64,000 bases of DNA from Cycas panzhihuaensis (GCA_023213395.1 CM041465.1:135229741-135293740), one strand, 5' to 3'. Counted from the first letter of the stretch, positions 36,777 to 49,424 are shown. A program made the numbers and translations. The notes: generated from the letters alone by a model not told the origin.

Positions 36777-37406
36777 TCAATGAGATTTGGCAATGATACA
36801 AGCTTCACATTTAAAGGGCTTAGAGAAAAATTTTAGAAGGTTTGGAAGAGTATTAGAAAGATCTCTAAGTTTATCAATATGAACATGGCCCATACGAGCA
36901 TGCCAAAGAGCTTCTGGTGACAACGTTGGATGGGTCAAGATGGAATTAAATGTAAATTCTTTATCGGTACAAGGGCTTTGGGCACAATGGGCTTCAGAAG
37001 ATGGAGAGCCATTTAGTCGAAAGAGTTTGCCAGAGAGATGTCCAGTCAAAACCACCTAATTAGTTAGAGGGTGAATGACCTTAAGAGTCTGGTAATTTGC
37101 GGTTATACTCAGATCAAATCTGTGAGAAACAAGTGTGGATAAAGAGAGTAGGTTTTGTTTGAGATTAGGTATGTATAAGACATCAAGCAATGTAAAATCA
37201 TCTAAGCCTGGGAGTTTTAGGCGAATGTTGCCAATTCCTTCAGCAGGTTGTGATTTATCATCCATGTGAACAACTCCATGAACATTTGAGTCAAATGTTT
37301 GATATAAACTATGATTGTATGTCATATATTGAGTTGTTCCTGTGTCCATGATCCATTGTCCATCAATTGAAGCTACACTATTGGCAATTCCAATAGGGCT
37401 TGGCAT
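36777..37406 (-). pseudogene. Ty1/copia protease and GAG-pre-integrase domain
   Basis: The frame at 37,406-37,056 begins near the protease. WIMDTGTTQYMT carries the DTG active site (37,338-37,346), followed by GIGNIRLKLPGL and LLDVLYIPNLKQNLLSL, typical of copia protease. One stop separates it from 37,055-36,777, with LWHARMGHVHIDKL and KCEACIIAKSH, the His-His-Cys-Cys zinc site at the integrase N-terminus. This part of the polyprotein is relatively well preserved. Confidence 0.9.
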
Positions 37407-37599
37407 TGGTGAATGGAATTCACAAGTGATATATCCACACCGAGCTTCAAAGTATCTCTTTGGTTGGTCAATGGCATTTGATACTGAAGATCCCTCAATT
37501 CTTTGAATGTGTGCTTATACAAAACCTACACCACTAAAGGATTCTTCACAATTTTCTTCAACATTGTGAGCTCCATGTTTTGGTTAGAACTTGGCAAAC

Positions 37600-38626
37600 T
37601 TATAAGTGGTAGTTTTGCAATCTTTTGCTAAGTGTCCTTTACGGTTACACCGATCACACATAATGGTTTGATTACCGGTCCCTGAAGAAGTACTGATTTG
37701 GCCTGGCTATCTTGCTCTTTGTTAAGGTGGCCCTTAGCCTTGAAACTGTCGAGGTTGTGATTGAGAGTTTGATTGACCTTGTGGATGATTTCTCATATTT
37801 TTTTCTCTTCCTCTTGCTCGGTATTTTCTCTACCACGAGAGGGACCTTGATTTTTTGTGTAGCAAACTTCTTCTTCTACCTCAAAGGCTGCATCTAGAAG
37901 AGAGTTAGAGGCTACAAAGTTTGTATCAAAGGTCTTGTCAAATTCTATAAACTTCTCGTCAAGTGCTTCGAAGTTGAGTGTCTTCAATGTTCCACTAGAT
38001 TAAAGACTTTCAAGTAAGTTTTTATAATCGGGGACATGTAAACATGACTGGATCAAAAATGCCCAAGTGATGCATTGGGTCTTAAAGTCTTTGTCAATTG
38101 CCTGTTTGATTGGTCAAAGGAGATTTATTGTCTCATGAGCTTATCCCTTCTACATTTTTAATTTGTTCATTTTCAAAACAAAATGAACAAATTCTAAATC
38201 TGACTTTGTATCAAAGTTCTTTTTAAGAACTTCTAGGACCTTCCAAACTGTATCATATTCCTCTTCATTTATTAAGTTGTGCAAGGAGTGATCAATGACC
38301 AACAAAATTCCTGCATGAATCTTTTCATCATCTATCTCCCATTATAGTTTAGCTACAACATCTGTAGGAGCTATTGGGACGGATCCACTAGAAGCAGTTG
38401 TTGTAGCCATTGCTGGTGTGCTGGGTGTAGGTTGCAAGTGGGCTCTCCAAAGGCCTTCATACTTTATAGCATTTTTAATTCCAGTGTACCATATATCCCA
38501 ATTTTCTTTGCCTTTCAATATGCAGTTAACATTTTGCTTGAGTTGAAATGACATGGTGATGATGAAGAAGTAGAAGAGATGATAGAAGTATGTGCCACTG
38601 ACATGTGTGGCTAATACACCTGGCAC
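37600..38626 (-). pseudogene. Ty1/copia gag with zinc knuckle
   Basis: The frame at 38,626-38,342 starts the Gag: MSFQLKQNVNCILKGKENWD, then WYTGIKNAIKYEGLWRAHL. Frames on to about 37,620 are broken by stops. The zinc knuckle reads CDRCNRKGHLAKDC near 37,660-37,620 (CCHC complete). The upstream methionine of the open frame is not necessarily the true start; the internal MSFQL fits copia Gag starts better. Confidence 0.8.
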
Positions 38627-40548
38627 ATCAGGGATGTAGAAATGATTATTATGATAAGAAGCAAGTAATGATTAACTATTTTTCAACAATTATATAAAAA
38701 AATAAATATAAGTAATAATGCAAGAATGAGGCCTAATGTAGAGCTAGCAAAGAGTGGTGATGTGTCATACCACTAACCTCTCACTTATATCCAAATGTAG
38801 GTGAGGTTTCGATGCCTAAGGCTTCTAGTATACGATTAGGGCTTTCACCCGCAATATTCGCACATGTGCTTGGTGATGAAATCCAAGTCATAGTGGAGCC
38901 TAGGTACTCCTAGTCCTCACCCAGTTCACCAATGAGCAGCTATATACCTCTTGCGAAGAGTCAAACGATACTGCGTATCCCACGACTATGACGGATATTG
39001 GACCAGGTTAATTTTAATCTTGTATTAAGGTTTTTAATTTTCCTAGGTGGTTATCAAGATTATCCCTGATTGGAGGCCGTAGGTATGGCTAACCTATCCC
39101 TCCAACACTATTCTGGTTAAGACCAGACCCAGTATGAAACTTACACCTCCCTTAGGGCCTGGACTTTGGCCAACCTTGGTCTATTTCAACCAAGGCGAGT
39201 GTGCGCACAAGTCAAGAACTAGCGATATAAATCGTATGGATGAGATTCTTTTTAAGAATAGTGTAAGATGTTTCCATATAATTTAAAACTGAAATAGAAA
39301 CTTGCCAAATGTGCTTGCTTGCTTTTCGTGCTTGCTTTATTATTATTACTACTTTTGTGATGCTTTGTTGTTATTGTTGCTTTTGTGATGCTTTATTATT
39401 GTTGCTATTTTTTTGATACTTTATGCTATGTATGCAAATAGAAAAGCATGTTAGATTTAGCAGGGGAACCAGATGTTGCTTCCGATCTAAGGTTTCCCTT
39501 ACTTTAGTACAATGTTTCCAAATATGATTTTGGAAGTTTTGATACAAAATCCACAATGGGTTAAAAAGTGAATCAACTTTCTGCTAAAATGATGATTTTT
39601 CTAAATCTATATGCATGCTATTTTGGCCTATTTTGGGATTTTTTCACAAAATTTATAAATAATGATAAATGGGTAAAATTTTTAGAAATTACAAATATGA
39701 AGGCCTAAATGATAAAATATGAATTTATAACAGAAGGAAAAAGTGTTCATAATGTCGTTTCTGATAGATTTATGAAGTCATATTTTAGAAAAGGCATAAA
39801 AACTTTTCTGCCCGAAAAAGTACCAAAGTAAAATCATGCCAATTCAACTGTCTCAGAATCTGGACTTCAATATGTCAAAAGTTATGTTTTGACATGTAAA
39901 TTAACTTTTCCTTCTATACCATCTTCAAAATCTACCAAACAATTACCTGAAATGCCCTTGTAAGGTCCTTTGTGGGGTTGAGTAGGTAAAATCAGCAACC
40001 GTGAGAAAATTGCATAGATCTCACCAACCAGTGGATGAAATTTGATGAGATTTATCTTAAAATAATATTAAGACATAAATATACCAGATTCCTTAATAAA
40101 ACTTTCATATGTTCAGCTTATAATTGATGGATTTCATTAGGAAAAGTGCTTTAAATCACTTATCCACAAAATTTACCCTTTTTGTCATAGCCAAAACTCA
40201 CTATTTCATGCTGAATATGAAGTTATTTCAGAAGACAAAAATGATTCTCTAGTTAAGGTGACCTTGCATGCCAAATTTCATCAAATTATGAGATGGTTAA
40301 ATTTTTATGAAAATTTGGGCCTTTAATGCTTCCAGGACCATTCCGGCAGCTGAACGGCTTCAAAAACCTGTATTCTTCACCTATAAATTTTTTCACACAT
40401 GTACAAAGTAGCAACATGCAAAATACTATAATTTAAAGCTCTCAAAATATTAAAAAATAATGAATGCAGTCTCAATACTTCACATTAAAGGTGAAGGAGA
40501 GGCAAAATGACTCAATGCAAGTGGAATGGAGTGAATAGATCCCCTTCT
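38627..40548 (-). other. Long untranslated leader, presumed
   Basis: No coding similarity on either strand. The segment 38,740-39,240 is richer in G and C (for example the stretch around 39,080-39,200), the rest AT-rich. If the PBS at 40,549 belongs to the copia element, this is an unusually long 1.9-kb leader. An unrelated insertion is the alternative. Confidence 0.4.
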
Positions 40549-40561
40549 GGCTCTGATACCA
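40549..40561 (-). promoter_or_regulatory. Primer-binding site, tRNA-iMet type
   Basis: GGCTCTGATACCA is the exact complement of TGGTATCAGAGCC. Two bases on, TGTCACAGG (40,564) is the reverse of an LTR end ...CCTGTGACA. The minus-strand order LTR, two bases, PBS then fits the 5' end of the copia element at 33.5-38.6 kb. Confidence 0.65.
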
Positions 40562-40563
40562 CA

Positions 40564-41329
40564 TGTCACAGGTTGAGGTTGCACCAAAAGCCCCATGGTG
40601 ATTTAGGAAGAGGACTTTCTTGTGATAGTTAGCATCACGCGCTCTAGCAAGATCGAGGTAATTTGATGCCTTGATAATTTTGAATAGATAAATTTTAGTC
40701 TAAAATTTTTATTCTTATTTTATTTTTTAAATAAAAAATTATTAATTTTAAAATGAAAGTTTCTTCGTGGGATAAGGACTATAGAAGTCTATGGTACCAC
40801 AAAGAACTTAGCAAAATCAAAAAGTAAGAAAATATTACAGTAGTGTAAAAATTATATTTTTATAGTACTATTAAAAACTTAATATGATAGATAGAAAACT
40901 TCATAGGAATGGTTGGTTTGGTAGTTTTTAAAAGTTTTTTAGACTTATCTTGACACTTTTAGTTGAGTTTAATTATTTTTATCTTATTTTATATGAGTGA
41001 ATATTTGTTAAAAATCTTTAACTTATTTTTAATTATTTTTTAGTGGGTTATTATGGTGAACAACTACGAGAACTTAGGTTCTCTTATACTCATCATCACT
41101 CAAAACATAAATGATAAGATGAGGGATATCTTAGCATATTGAAAGCTCTTATAAATTGTCATGTCACGATAATATATTTTAGATGAGGCCCTCTTGTTTT
41201 GTATCATTACTCATTGGGATAGAAGATGATAAGTATTTCACTTATCATTGATTAGAGATATCACTGTGACTCATCGTGATATGAGAAGGATTTTGAGGGT
41301 GCCCTACTTTAATTTACACCTGAAGTTAA
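40564..41329 (-). other. Candidate 5' LTR of the copia element, interrupted
   Basis: It starts at TGTCACAGG beside the PBS and runs to the insertion of a gypsy element at 41,330. No clear similarity to 32.2-33.5 kb was found by eye, so its identity rests on the PBS alone. Confidence 0.35.
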
Positions 41330-41685
41330 TGTTAGGGATCAAACTCCTAACTTATCTTCTTTTATATTCTCTTATATCTTCTATTTCTTCTACTTCTTCC
41401 TTTTTCTTAATATCTCACATGCATACGTAGAAGATTGTGAGTGGTCATTGAGCACTATATATATTCATGTAATATCCCACATGCATAAGGAGGAGGTTGT
41501 GTAGTGAGCATAGAGCCATATATATATTTATATAGTCATTAGAGTAGGGTATCTTAAATATAATTATTATTATATGTAATTGGGAGGTTACCTCCTTGAA
41601 GGGTATTGCAATACACGTCCTCCTTTTAGAGTTATTTGCTTATTATATTCATGTGTAATTATCATTAAGGAGTTGTATCTTACCA
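41330..41685 (+). repeat. 5' LTR of the chromodomain gypsy element
   Basis: 356 bp, TGTTAGGG...TTACCA. It contains a 62-bp tandem duplication (41,408-41,469 and 41,470-41,531, both starting TAATATC(T/C)CACATGCATA) and a TA-rich segment that could serve as TATA box. The preceding pentamer is GTTAA; the right-hand duplicate is lost with the 3' LTR. Confidence 0.85.
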
Positions 41686-41687
41686 AG

Positions 41688-41699
41688 TGGTATCAGAGC
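41688..41699 (+). promoter_or_regulatory. Primer-binding site, tRNA-iMet type
   Basis: TGGTATCAGAGC follows the LTR end by two bases, a perfect 12-base complement to the 3' end of initiator tRNA-Met. Confidence 0.9.
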
Positions 41700-42615
41700 G
41701 GTCGATCCATATCTTATGGGAGAATAAAAGGTACTAAATAATCAAATTTTTTTTCCATCATTTTTTTCTCATCAGTACATATTCTCATTTAATTTCTACT
41801 TAGTTACTTTGCTTTTTGGGGGGTAGATAACACTGCAATCATATAACTACCCTAACACTACCATCAGACTGTTTTCATTTATATTTAGATAGATACTTGT
41901 GCCAGGGGTCTATAAATATCATAAGGATCTATCATTTTGGGCTAAGCGCATTGTGACTTTTCCATCCCTTGCATGAAGAAATGGAGATGACACTTCTAAA
42001 TCAAGCCTTAGACAGAACTCATATATGAAATTGTACCTCTACATATTTATGGGTATATAGGAGGATCCTCTAGATAGGCCTTCCTAGTATAGGTAACCAT
42101 AGGAAACCTTTTGACCGTCTACAATTTGTAGTGCATTGATAAGTGGTTAGCCCCAAGAAGTTACTCTCTACGTACCCTAGAGATAAGGTAGTATGACTGT
42201 ATAGTAGAGTGTTTGTCTCTATAAGTTAATACTATTTATGATTGAGATCAGTATATCAGAGGGCCTACAAACCAGACAAGCCCATACCTAGTGTACCTAG
42301 TCTATTTATTAGTGGTTTGTATGCACATAGTCAGTCGGTGAGTCAATCATCATTAATTTGTCAATCATCAACTCATGTGCATATAGTCAATCAACCAGCT
42401 AGTGACCAAAAAGTAAAAAAATACAAAACAAAAAAAAAATTAAAATGCAAAAAAGAAAAAGAAAAATACAAAGAAAGCAAAAAGCAAAAAAGCAAAAAAA
42501 AAATCCATATTGCCTTATTGTAAAACATTGGGAATAATGGTCTATAGACACCCCATCAAATCCTTTTCATTTACATTTACCAATGATGATTCAATTTAGG
42601 TCTTGTGAATAAATG
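41700..42615 (+). other. Leader of the gypsy element
   Basis: Untranslated. The part 41,893-42,200 is similar to 49,425-49,760 (see there). An A-rich tract at about 42,411-42,503 gives a spurious lysine-rich frame. Confidence 0.6.
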
Positions 42616-43350
42616 GCCCCTAAGATAAACCCAAGTTAGACTCAAGATCTCAATGATGTTGTCACACAACTTTGAGGAGATATATTACAAATCTAAAATG
42701 ACTTCAATGAAAAATTTGAAGCAATAATGCTAGAGCTCACATCCATAAAATCTTTTAAAGAAGAAAGGATTGTCTTTGATGATACTACTCATATAGGTAG
42801 GGGTCACTTCACTAAAGAAGATGAAGGTAATAATGGTAGGCACTTCTATCTAAACTTCCTACCTAAGGTAGAAATCAAGAAATTTAATGGCATAGATGTA
42901 TGTAGCTGGATTACCCAAATGGAATAATACTTTTCTCTTCATCAAGTTCCAACAGATAAGAAGATCCCTCTTACTTCTCTACACATGGAAACTGAACCAT
43001 ACCAATGGTACTAATAGGTTATTAAAATAATTGGTGGCTTAGTTATCAATGGGAGGGTTTTGTCAAGGATCTTACAGCTCAATATGATAGTACTTGGGAT
43101 CATGACCATTTTAACTAGTTAGCTAAAGTTAAACAGTAGGGGACTATTTCAACTTATATAGTGGAATACTAATGTCTCTCGACAAGGGTTGATGGTCTTG
43201 ATCAAAATAAATTACTTGAGTTGTACATTGGTGGGTTACAAGATGACATTAGATATGAGTTGTCACTCTTAAAACTTGATAACATCTCTACTACTATCAA
43301 TTTTGCTCAACATATTAAAGTAAAAAATAAGGCATCCCAACCTCTCTAAC
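42616..43350 (+). pseudogene. Gypsy gag
   Basis: The start MAPKINPS (42,616) is followed by stops, then an open block (42,727-42,927) with LPKVEIKKFNGIDVCSWITQ, the FxGxDPxxWI-type beginning of the gypsy capsid domain. Downstream come YFSLHQVPTDKKIPLTSLHM and, further on, TLSRVDGLDQNKLLELYIGG-like wording. A zinc knuckle is only half preserved near 43,440 (GLCFRCN). It is interrupted by stops throughout. Confidence 0.75.
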
Positions 43351-43689
43351 GAACATTCCAAAAAAAAAAAACCACTATTTTAGGTTCCTGATGTGCAACG
43401 AATGACTTCGTAAGAGATGGATGAGAAACTATTGAAAGGGTTATGTTTTCGTTGTAACTAAAAGTGGAATAAAGACCATAAGTATCCTAAACGATGCTTA
43501 TTCATAATTAAGGATGTCCAAGATGATAAACCAATAGAGAAAGCCTCATTAGAGCAAAAAAATAATGATTGTGTCCTACCTAAGGAGGAGGAAGAAGATA
43601 CTACTACTATATTTGCACATGCCCTAGTTGGAATTGTAGCCCCTTAGACACTCAAACTTTATTAGGTACATTAAGAAAAGGAAGGTAAT

Positions 43690-45510
43690 AGATTCTAGGA
43701 GTACCCACAATTTCATTAATCAAAAACTTACTGAAGAACTCAACTATTTTCTATATCATGTCCAAAATTTCCAGGTTATGGTGGCTAATGGTAGGACACT
43801 CGCTTGTGGGGGAAAATGTCACAACATCAAGTTACAAATGGGTGACTATCACCTCTCCACTTCTATGTATGCCATTTCCATTGAAGGAGTTGATGTTGTA
43901 TTAGGGGTACAATGGCTCAAACCACTAGGGACCATTCAACTAAATATGTAAGAGCTCTTTATCTGATTTACTTCTGAAGGAATTAACTATCAATTGAATG
44001 CGATTATTCCTCCTCCAACCAACATTATCAATTCATACTGTATAAAGAGGCTCATTAAAAGGGGTGGTATAGGAATCATTGTCAAATATTATGCTATGAA
44101 AGGTTAGGAACTTCTAATAGAAGGGGACATTCTCTAAGATGATGGTATACCAAATGACTTAAAATTGATATTTCACCACCACAACAAGGTCTTTCAGGAT
44201 ATTCCTTAAGGTCTTCCCATAGTACGTGACCAAGATCATAGCATTGACTTAGTAGATAGAAGCAATCCTCCTTGTATTCTACCATATTGGTATCCTTATT
44301 AACAACGGAATAAAATTGAATGATTAATTTAAGAATTCCTTAATACTGGTGCTATTAGGAAAGGTAAAAGCACTTTTTATGCCCTGGTGATTTTAGTAAG
44401 AAAAAAGGATAGCTCATTTCGCATGTGTGTAGGCTATTGTGAGCTCAATAAGATAACTATCAAGGTTAAATTTCCTATACCAGTCATCGATAAACTCTTG
44501 GATGAACTCCATGGAGCAATATTCTTCACATCATTGGACTTGTAATCAAGATACCATCAAATTAGGATCAAGGCAGAGGATGTTCATAAAACTACAGTTC
44601 GTATATATGAAGGACATTATGAATTTTTAGTCATGCTATTTGGCTTGACTAATACCCCATCCACCTTTCAAGGACTCATGAACAAACTCTTTTGACCTTA
44701 CCTAAGCAAGTTCATGTTAGTCGTTTTTGATGACATTCTGATCTTCAATCATACATAGGAAGACCATCTTTAGCATGTTGAAAAGGCATTACAGATGCTT
44801 GCAGATAACTAGCTTTATGCAAAAAAATCAAAATGTCAATTTGGATAAATAGAAATAGAATATTTGGGCCATATTATCTCTCAAGAAGGAGTCAAGGTGA
44901 ATCCTAAGAAAATTGCAGTTATCACAAACTAGCCTAAACCCAAAAACATCAAGGGCCTTCATGGATTCTTAGGAAGCACAAGGTATTATCAAAAGTTTGT
45001 TCAGGGCTATGCAATGATTACTTCCCCTTTAATCAACTTGTTGAAAAAGGATTCCTTTCATTAGAATGATAAGGCCTCTGAAGTATTTGAACACCTAAAG
45101 ACGGCTTTAACTACCACACTAGTCCTTATAATACTAGACTTTACAAAGACCTTCACCATTGAATGTGATGCATCGGGGTAAGGCATTGAAGTAGTCTTAA
45201 TATAAGAGTGGAAACCTTTGGCCTTTGAAAGTCATCAACTTACACCCAAGGAATAGGTCAAATCCACTTATGAGAAAGAGATGTTAGCAATTCTCCATGT
45301 AGTTAGGAAATGGTGATAATATTTATTAGGAACACATTTTTAAATTAAAACAAACCATGATAGCTTAAAATATTTCCTATATCAAAGGACGACATCTGAG
45401 GAACAACAAAAATAGGTCACCAAAATGCAAGCTTTTGACTTTGAAATCATATATAAAAAAGACAAGGATAATATAGCTACTAATGTTTTATCTCATAAGG
45501 AAAAAGGCTC
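43690..45510 (+). pseudogene. Gypsy protease, reverse transcriptase and RNase H
   Basis: The protease region (43,690-43,960) has HNFINQKL, VANGRTLACGGKC and VDVVLGVQWLKPLG; the DSG triad itself is degraded. RT (44,280-44,870) shows [58 protein letters not shown] and the active site VFDDIL (44,723-44,740). RNase H (45,130-45,510) shows FTIECDASG, STYEKEMLAILHVVRKW and DFEIIYKKDKDNIATNVLS. About ten stops interrupt the frame. Confidence 0.88.
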
Positions 45511-45670
45511 TATATTATATTCTATCACCACTGTCAATCTCTCTTAGATAGTGGTTGTCAAGTAAGAATGGGATTAAGACCCCTTTACAAAGCATATCAT
45601 TCAAGACCTTCAAGCTAGAATAGGGCATTCAACTAATTATACATGGTCTGTAAATATTCTCTAGTACAAG

Positions 45671-45675
<5 letters not shown>

Positions 45676-45748
<73 letters not shown>
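45676..45748. repeat. (TA)n microsatellite inside pol
   Basis: About 36 TA units lie between the RNase H end and the integrase zinc domain. They interrupt the expected linker. Confidence 0.97.
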
Positions 45749-45751
<3 letters not shown>

Positions 45752-45754
45752 ATC

Positions 45755-46470
45755 ACTCTAGCCTCAAGGAACAAATTTTATATAATGCACATGCCTCTCT
45801 AATAGTAGGTCACTCAAGGTTCCTACGAACATACCACTGCTTAAAACAATCTCTCTTTTAGAAGGGACGAAAAGGAGATATAAAGAGATATGTTTCCTCA
45901 TATGAAATTTATCGATGACTTAAGATAGAAGTAATCAAGTCTCTAGGATTGCTGCAACCCCTTCCCATGCCAAATCAATGATGGAAATAAATTTCTATGG
46001 ACTTCATCGTAGGTCTGCCCAAGTCTAAAGGAAAAGATGTTATACTAGTGGTTATTGATAGGTTAACCAAATATGCTCATTTTTGTGGTATTCAAGCCAC
46101 ATATAAGGAAAAGCTAATTGCTGAGATCCTTCTGGGATATACGTAGGTTGTATGGCATGCCCAAATGCATAGTCAATGATCGGGACCCTAAGTTTACCAG
46201 TAACTTCTAGACAGAACTCTTCCATCTACTTGGTATTAAATTGACAATGAGCTCATCCTACCATCCACAAACAGATGGTTAAACTAAGGTGGTTAATAAG
46301 TGCCTTGAAGGATACCTTCGTTGTTATGCTTTAGATAAGTAGGATCAGTGACATCATTGGTTTCCTTTAGCAGAATGGTAGTATAATACAACCTATCATG
46401 CATAACCAGGAATGACTATGTTCCAAGCATTATATAGCCATGAACCACACGCACTTAAGAACTATGCCAT
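45755..46470 (+). pseudogene. Gypsy integrase
   Basis: Zinc part: ILYNAHASLIVGHSRFLRTY, followed by LKQSLF, with the Cys pair lost. Core: MDFIVGLPKSKGKDVILVVI, DRLTKYAHF, then NDRDPKFTS (normally SDRDPKF, so the second catalytic Asp is retained within NDRD) and SSYHPQTDG followed by a stop. Several frame changes occur after 46,140. Confidence 0.85.
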
Positions 46471-46579
46471 AATCAGTTCTAAGGTTCAAGAAGTTGAGGA
46501 CCATATTCAACAAATAACACGGATTCTTAAGCTACTCAAGGAAAATTTAAACCTTGCATAAAATCAAATGAAACAAAAT

Positions 46580-47035
46580 GCAGATAAAGAGTAAAGTAAA
46601 TGAGTATTTCAACTAGGTAACTGGGTATACTTACAGCTACAACCGTACAAGAAGACATCTCTCAAATGGGATGGTCAACATAAATTATAACCTTGATTAT
46701 ATAGGCCTTACAAAATTCTCAAGAAGATTGGTGAAGTTGCATATGCCTTGGACTTACCATCACTATCAATGATCCATAATGTCTTTCATATTTCATGTCT
46801 TAAGAGGGTAATTGGGAAATAAGTACAAGTTCAAACAAAATTACCCATCTTAAATGAGAAGGGGCAACTTCAACTCATTCCGAAATGTATCATCGACTGA
46901 CGAATTTAACATCTACAACCCAAGCAAATCATTGAGTATCTCATCAAATGGAAATAACTTCTACGAGAAGATATAACTTGGGAGAATGAGAAATTTATCC
47001 TAGATCACCCTGAGATCACCAAGCTTTGAGGGCAA
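46580..47035 (+). pseudogene. Gypsy integrase C-terminus with chromodomain-like tail
   Basis: Broken frames read VHIHNVFH-type wording ([16 protein letters not shown]) and then IIEYLIKWK, WENEKFILDHPEI, matching the chromodomain-like tail that targets some gypsy elements to chromatin. The same wording (REYLIKWKQLP...SWES) is intact in the element at 61.8-64 kb, so the two are related. Confidence 0.75.
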
Positions 47036-47040
47036 AGCTT

Positions 47041-47055
47041 TTCTAAGGGGAGGGC
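47041..47055 (+). promoter_or_regulatory. Polypurine tract
   Basis: AAGGGGAGGG lies a few bases before the 3' LTR start at 47,059. Confidence 0.65.
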
Positions 47056-47058
47056 TTT

Positions 47059-47173
47059 GTTAGGGATCTAACCCTTAACTTACCTTCTCTTATATTCTCT
47101 TATATCTTCTACTTCTTCTCTCTCTTATATCTTCTATTTCTTCTACTTCTTCCCTTTTCTTAATATCCCACAT
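47059..47173 (+). repeat. Truncated 3' LTR
   Basis: It matches the first part of the 5' LTR (TGTTAGGGATC, ATATCTTCTA, TTCTTAATATCCCACATG) with an internal CT-rich duplication, and then diverges abruptly. Confidence 0.8.
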
Positions 47174-48804
47174 GTAGGACTCAAAGCTAGCTAGTAGTAG
47201 ATGGATGGCCCTTGGTCCACATATAACCTACTTATTTCCATAGTCTTAGAGTCACTAATGAGGTAAGTAAGACTATGTACATTAAGTCATTGGATACTAC
47301 ATGGATGAATAAATATATTGCAGATCCCTATGTTATAGTTCATTGGGATTTAGATGCTAATGAGAAGCCAATGACTGTAAGGGAGGGGGATGGAGGTGGA
47401 GATGGGAGACCAACATAACTTATAGTTAAAGCTATGCCCAAGGAGGACCCAGCTCAGGTTATAGTCATAACTTAGCTAGTGGAGGAACCGATAGGTGGAG
47501 GCATGGATTAGGTAAGGGGGCCTATGTAAGGAGATGACGATGAGGGCCTTATTAATGCTATTTTTCCTCTCTCTCTCTCTCCTTTAGTACTTATGATTTA
47601 ATTTAATTTCTATTTTAATTATTAATTTGATACCCATTATAGTTACTAACTCACTCTTACTTTCTTTATTACATATGGTAGATTCACTCTAGATTTTATA
47701 GGCTAGGTTATGGATTCATCTTTTGGGATGGTATATGTAAAAAGGAAGCTTCCTATTTTGGATATAGATGAGCTAGCCTTCACTTGATCCCATACAATAG
47801 TATTTTATCTGGTATTGAGGGTGTTAGCCATGTGGAGGGCTAAGTGAGAGGAGGGGTAGGCATAGATCACCCCATGAGATACTATATTCATAGAGGAAGA
47901 TGTTGCCCTTACCCACTAAGATACCACGATTTCCTAGCTTTAGGGCATAATGGCTAAGATGATGGAATAGGGGGGACAGACCCTATAAGTAATTATAGTA
48001 CCAATAGTAATGCCCCTATTGTAGGTTATGCTAAGGGCATAGGTTCATATTGCTATCTTGTAGGCCTAGTTAGCCTCCATGATGACTGGAAGGGGCTAGG
48101 CATGAGCCTTCTATGAGCATTTAGTCAATTACTTAGTAAAGAGATCCATGTATACTCATATAATAATGCACATTACCACTTAGTAGAGAGGTGATTGAGG
48201 GAGACTAAGAGATGAGGTGAGTGAGGCAAGGCCCTCACAATGACCTAGAGTAATATGACCCATTAATAGCTCTAAGACACATTAAAAATAAGAGACAATG
48301 AGGGGATTTACTTGTGGCACATTTTTATATTGTATATTAGTATTGTACCATTTTTAAGAGAGGCAAGCTAGCTTGGCAAGGATTAGGGTGTATATATTTG
48401 TTTACTTGTTGAGCTCTTGTATACCTCACAAAGACTCCAACCCCCTTAACTCTTTGTACACATGCACTTTTTATGTATATATATTAGATCTTGATTTTAG
48501 CTTTTACATTAAGGCTTACATCTTCTATTAAACATGTATCATTGTGTTTGATCTCTAACTATTATATAAGTACCTTTTGCCTTATTTAATAAATGGCATA
48601 TGATGCACACATAACACTTTTGAAACAAAAATAACTTATTCTTAATTTTAGAGTTAAATTGGAGTAGATATATACATACATACGTATATATATTTTTGGG
48701 TTTTGTAGCTTTGAATTTTTCTTTTATATTTTTAATAATAATATTAACAAATGACAAAGCATACTCGTGATAAAGTGTATGGCTAGTTTATGCTCATAGA
48801 GGAG
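47174..48804. other. Unclassified sequence
   Basis: No recognised domain. Plus-strand frames with stops contain acidic and glycine-rich stretches (VREGDGGGDGRPT, about 47,390) and FYEHLVNYLVKRS near 48,110. They could be a decayed retrotransposon reading frame, but no motif settles it. Confidence 0.4.
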
Positions 48805-49190
48805 TGTAATATGTAATGTAACTCCATTTTCATAAGCATTAGTAAGTGGGAATTACCAAAGGGTTAACTATTGATGTTAGCTATTGAGCTTTGTATATGG
48901 GCCACTAAGTCCCCTAATAAGATGTAAGGCCATTAAGGCTGCCAATAGGATCACAAGAAAGAGACCCCCTTATGTTTATTTAAAGGTCGAAGATCACTTA
49001 TAAATACATTAACTATTATTATCTTTTAAAGAGAAAAGTACTTTAATACTTCCTTTTGGTGCTCATTGTGTTTTTGTGTGACCTTTTCTAGGTGATCTAT
49101 TTTAAATAAGTGCTTAATCTTCCTTTCATCTTCCATTTGTATTGGATTTACAAGGTTTATTTCTGGAAGATATACTTTACGTAATATTGG
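48805..49190 (+). other. Candidate LTR upstream of a second gypsy 5' half
   Basis: TGTAATATG at 48,805 starts a segment with TATAAATA at 48,999-49,006, followed about 240 bp later by a leader homologous to that of the 41.3-kb element. Right boundary and PBS are unclear. Confidence 0.3.
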
Positions 49191-49424
49191 AGCCTAATTT
49201 GATGACCCTACAAAAGTATTCTAGCAGAAAAAGAAAAAAAGGGGAATTTTTTTTCCCTCGATGATATCCATAACTCTTTCCTACAAAAAATTATTTAGTT
49301 TTAGTCATCTCTATTTTAGTTTTACAGTCCCATTTTCTAGTAATTCTATTTAGATTTGCTCCTTTCCTCCCTTTCTCTCCTTGGGTAGGTAACTCAACTT
49401 GGTAACTACTTGATTTAGTTAGAG

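Larger units (their letters stand above)
41330..47173 (+). mobile_element. Chromodomain Ty3/gypsy retrotransposon, 3' LTR truncated
   Basis: The order is 5' LTR (41,330-41,685), PBS, leader, gag, protease, RT, RNase H, integrase, chromodomain-like tail, PPT and the start of a 3' LTR. The two LTR starts agree (TGTTAGGGATC, then CTTATATTCTCTTATATCTT). The second LTR stops matching at about 47,173, after TAATATCCCACATG. Every reading frame has many stops, mostly C to T or G to A type changes, so the element is old and inactive. Confidence 0.85.

Noticed and set aside
42242-42523. Lysine-rich 93-codon frame
   Set aside because: It lies in the retrotransposon leader and is driven by an A-rich tract; gag starts later.
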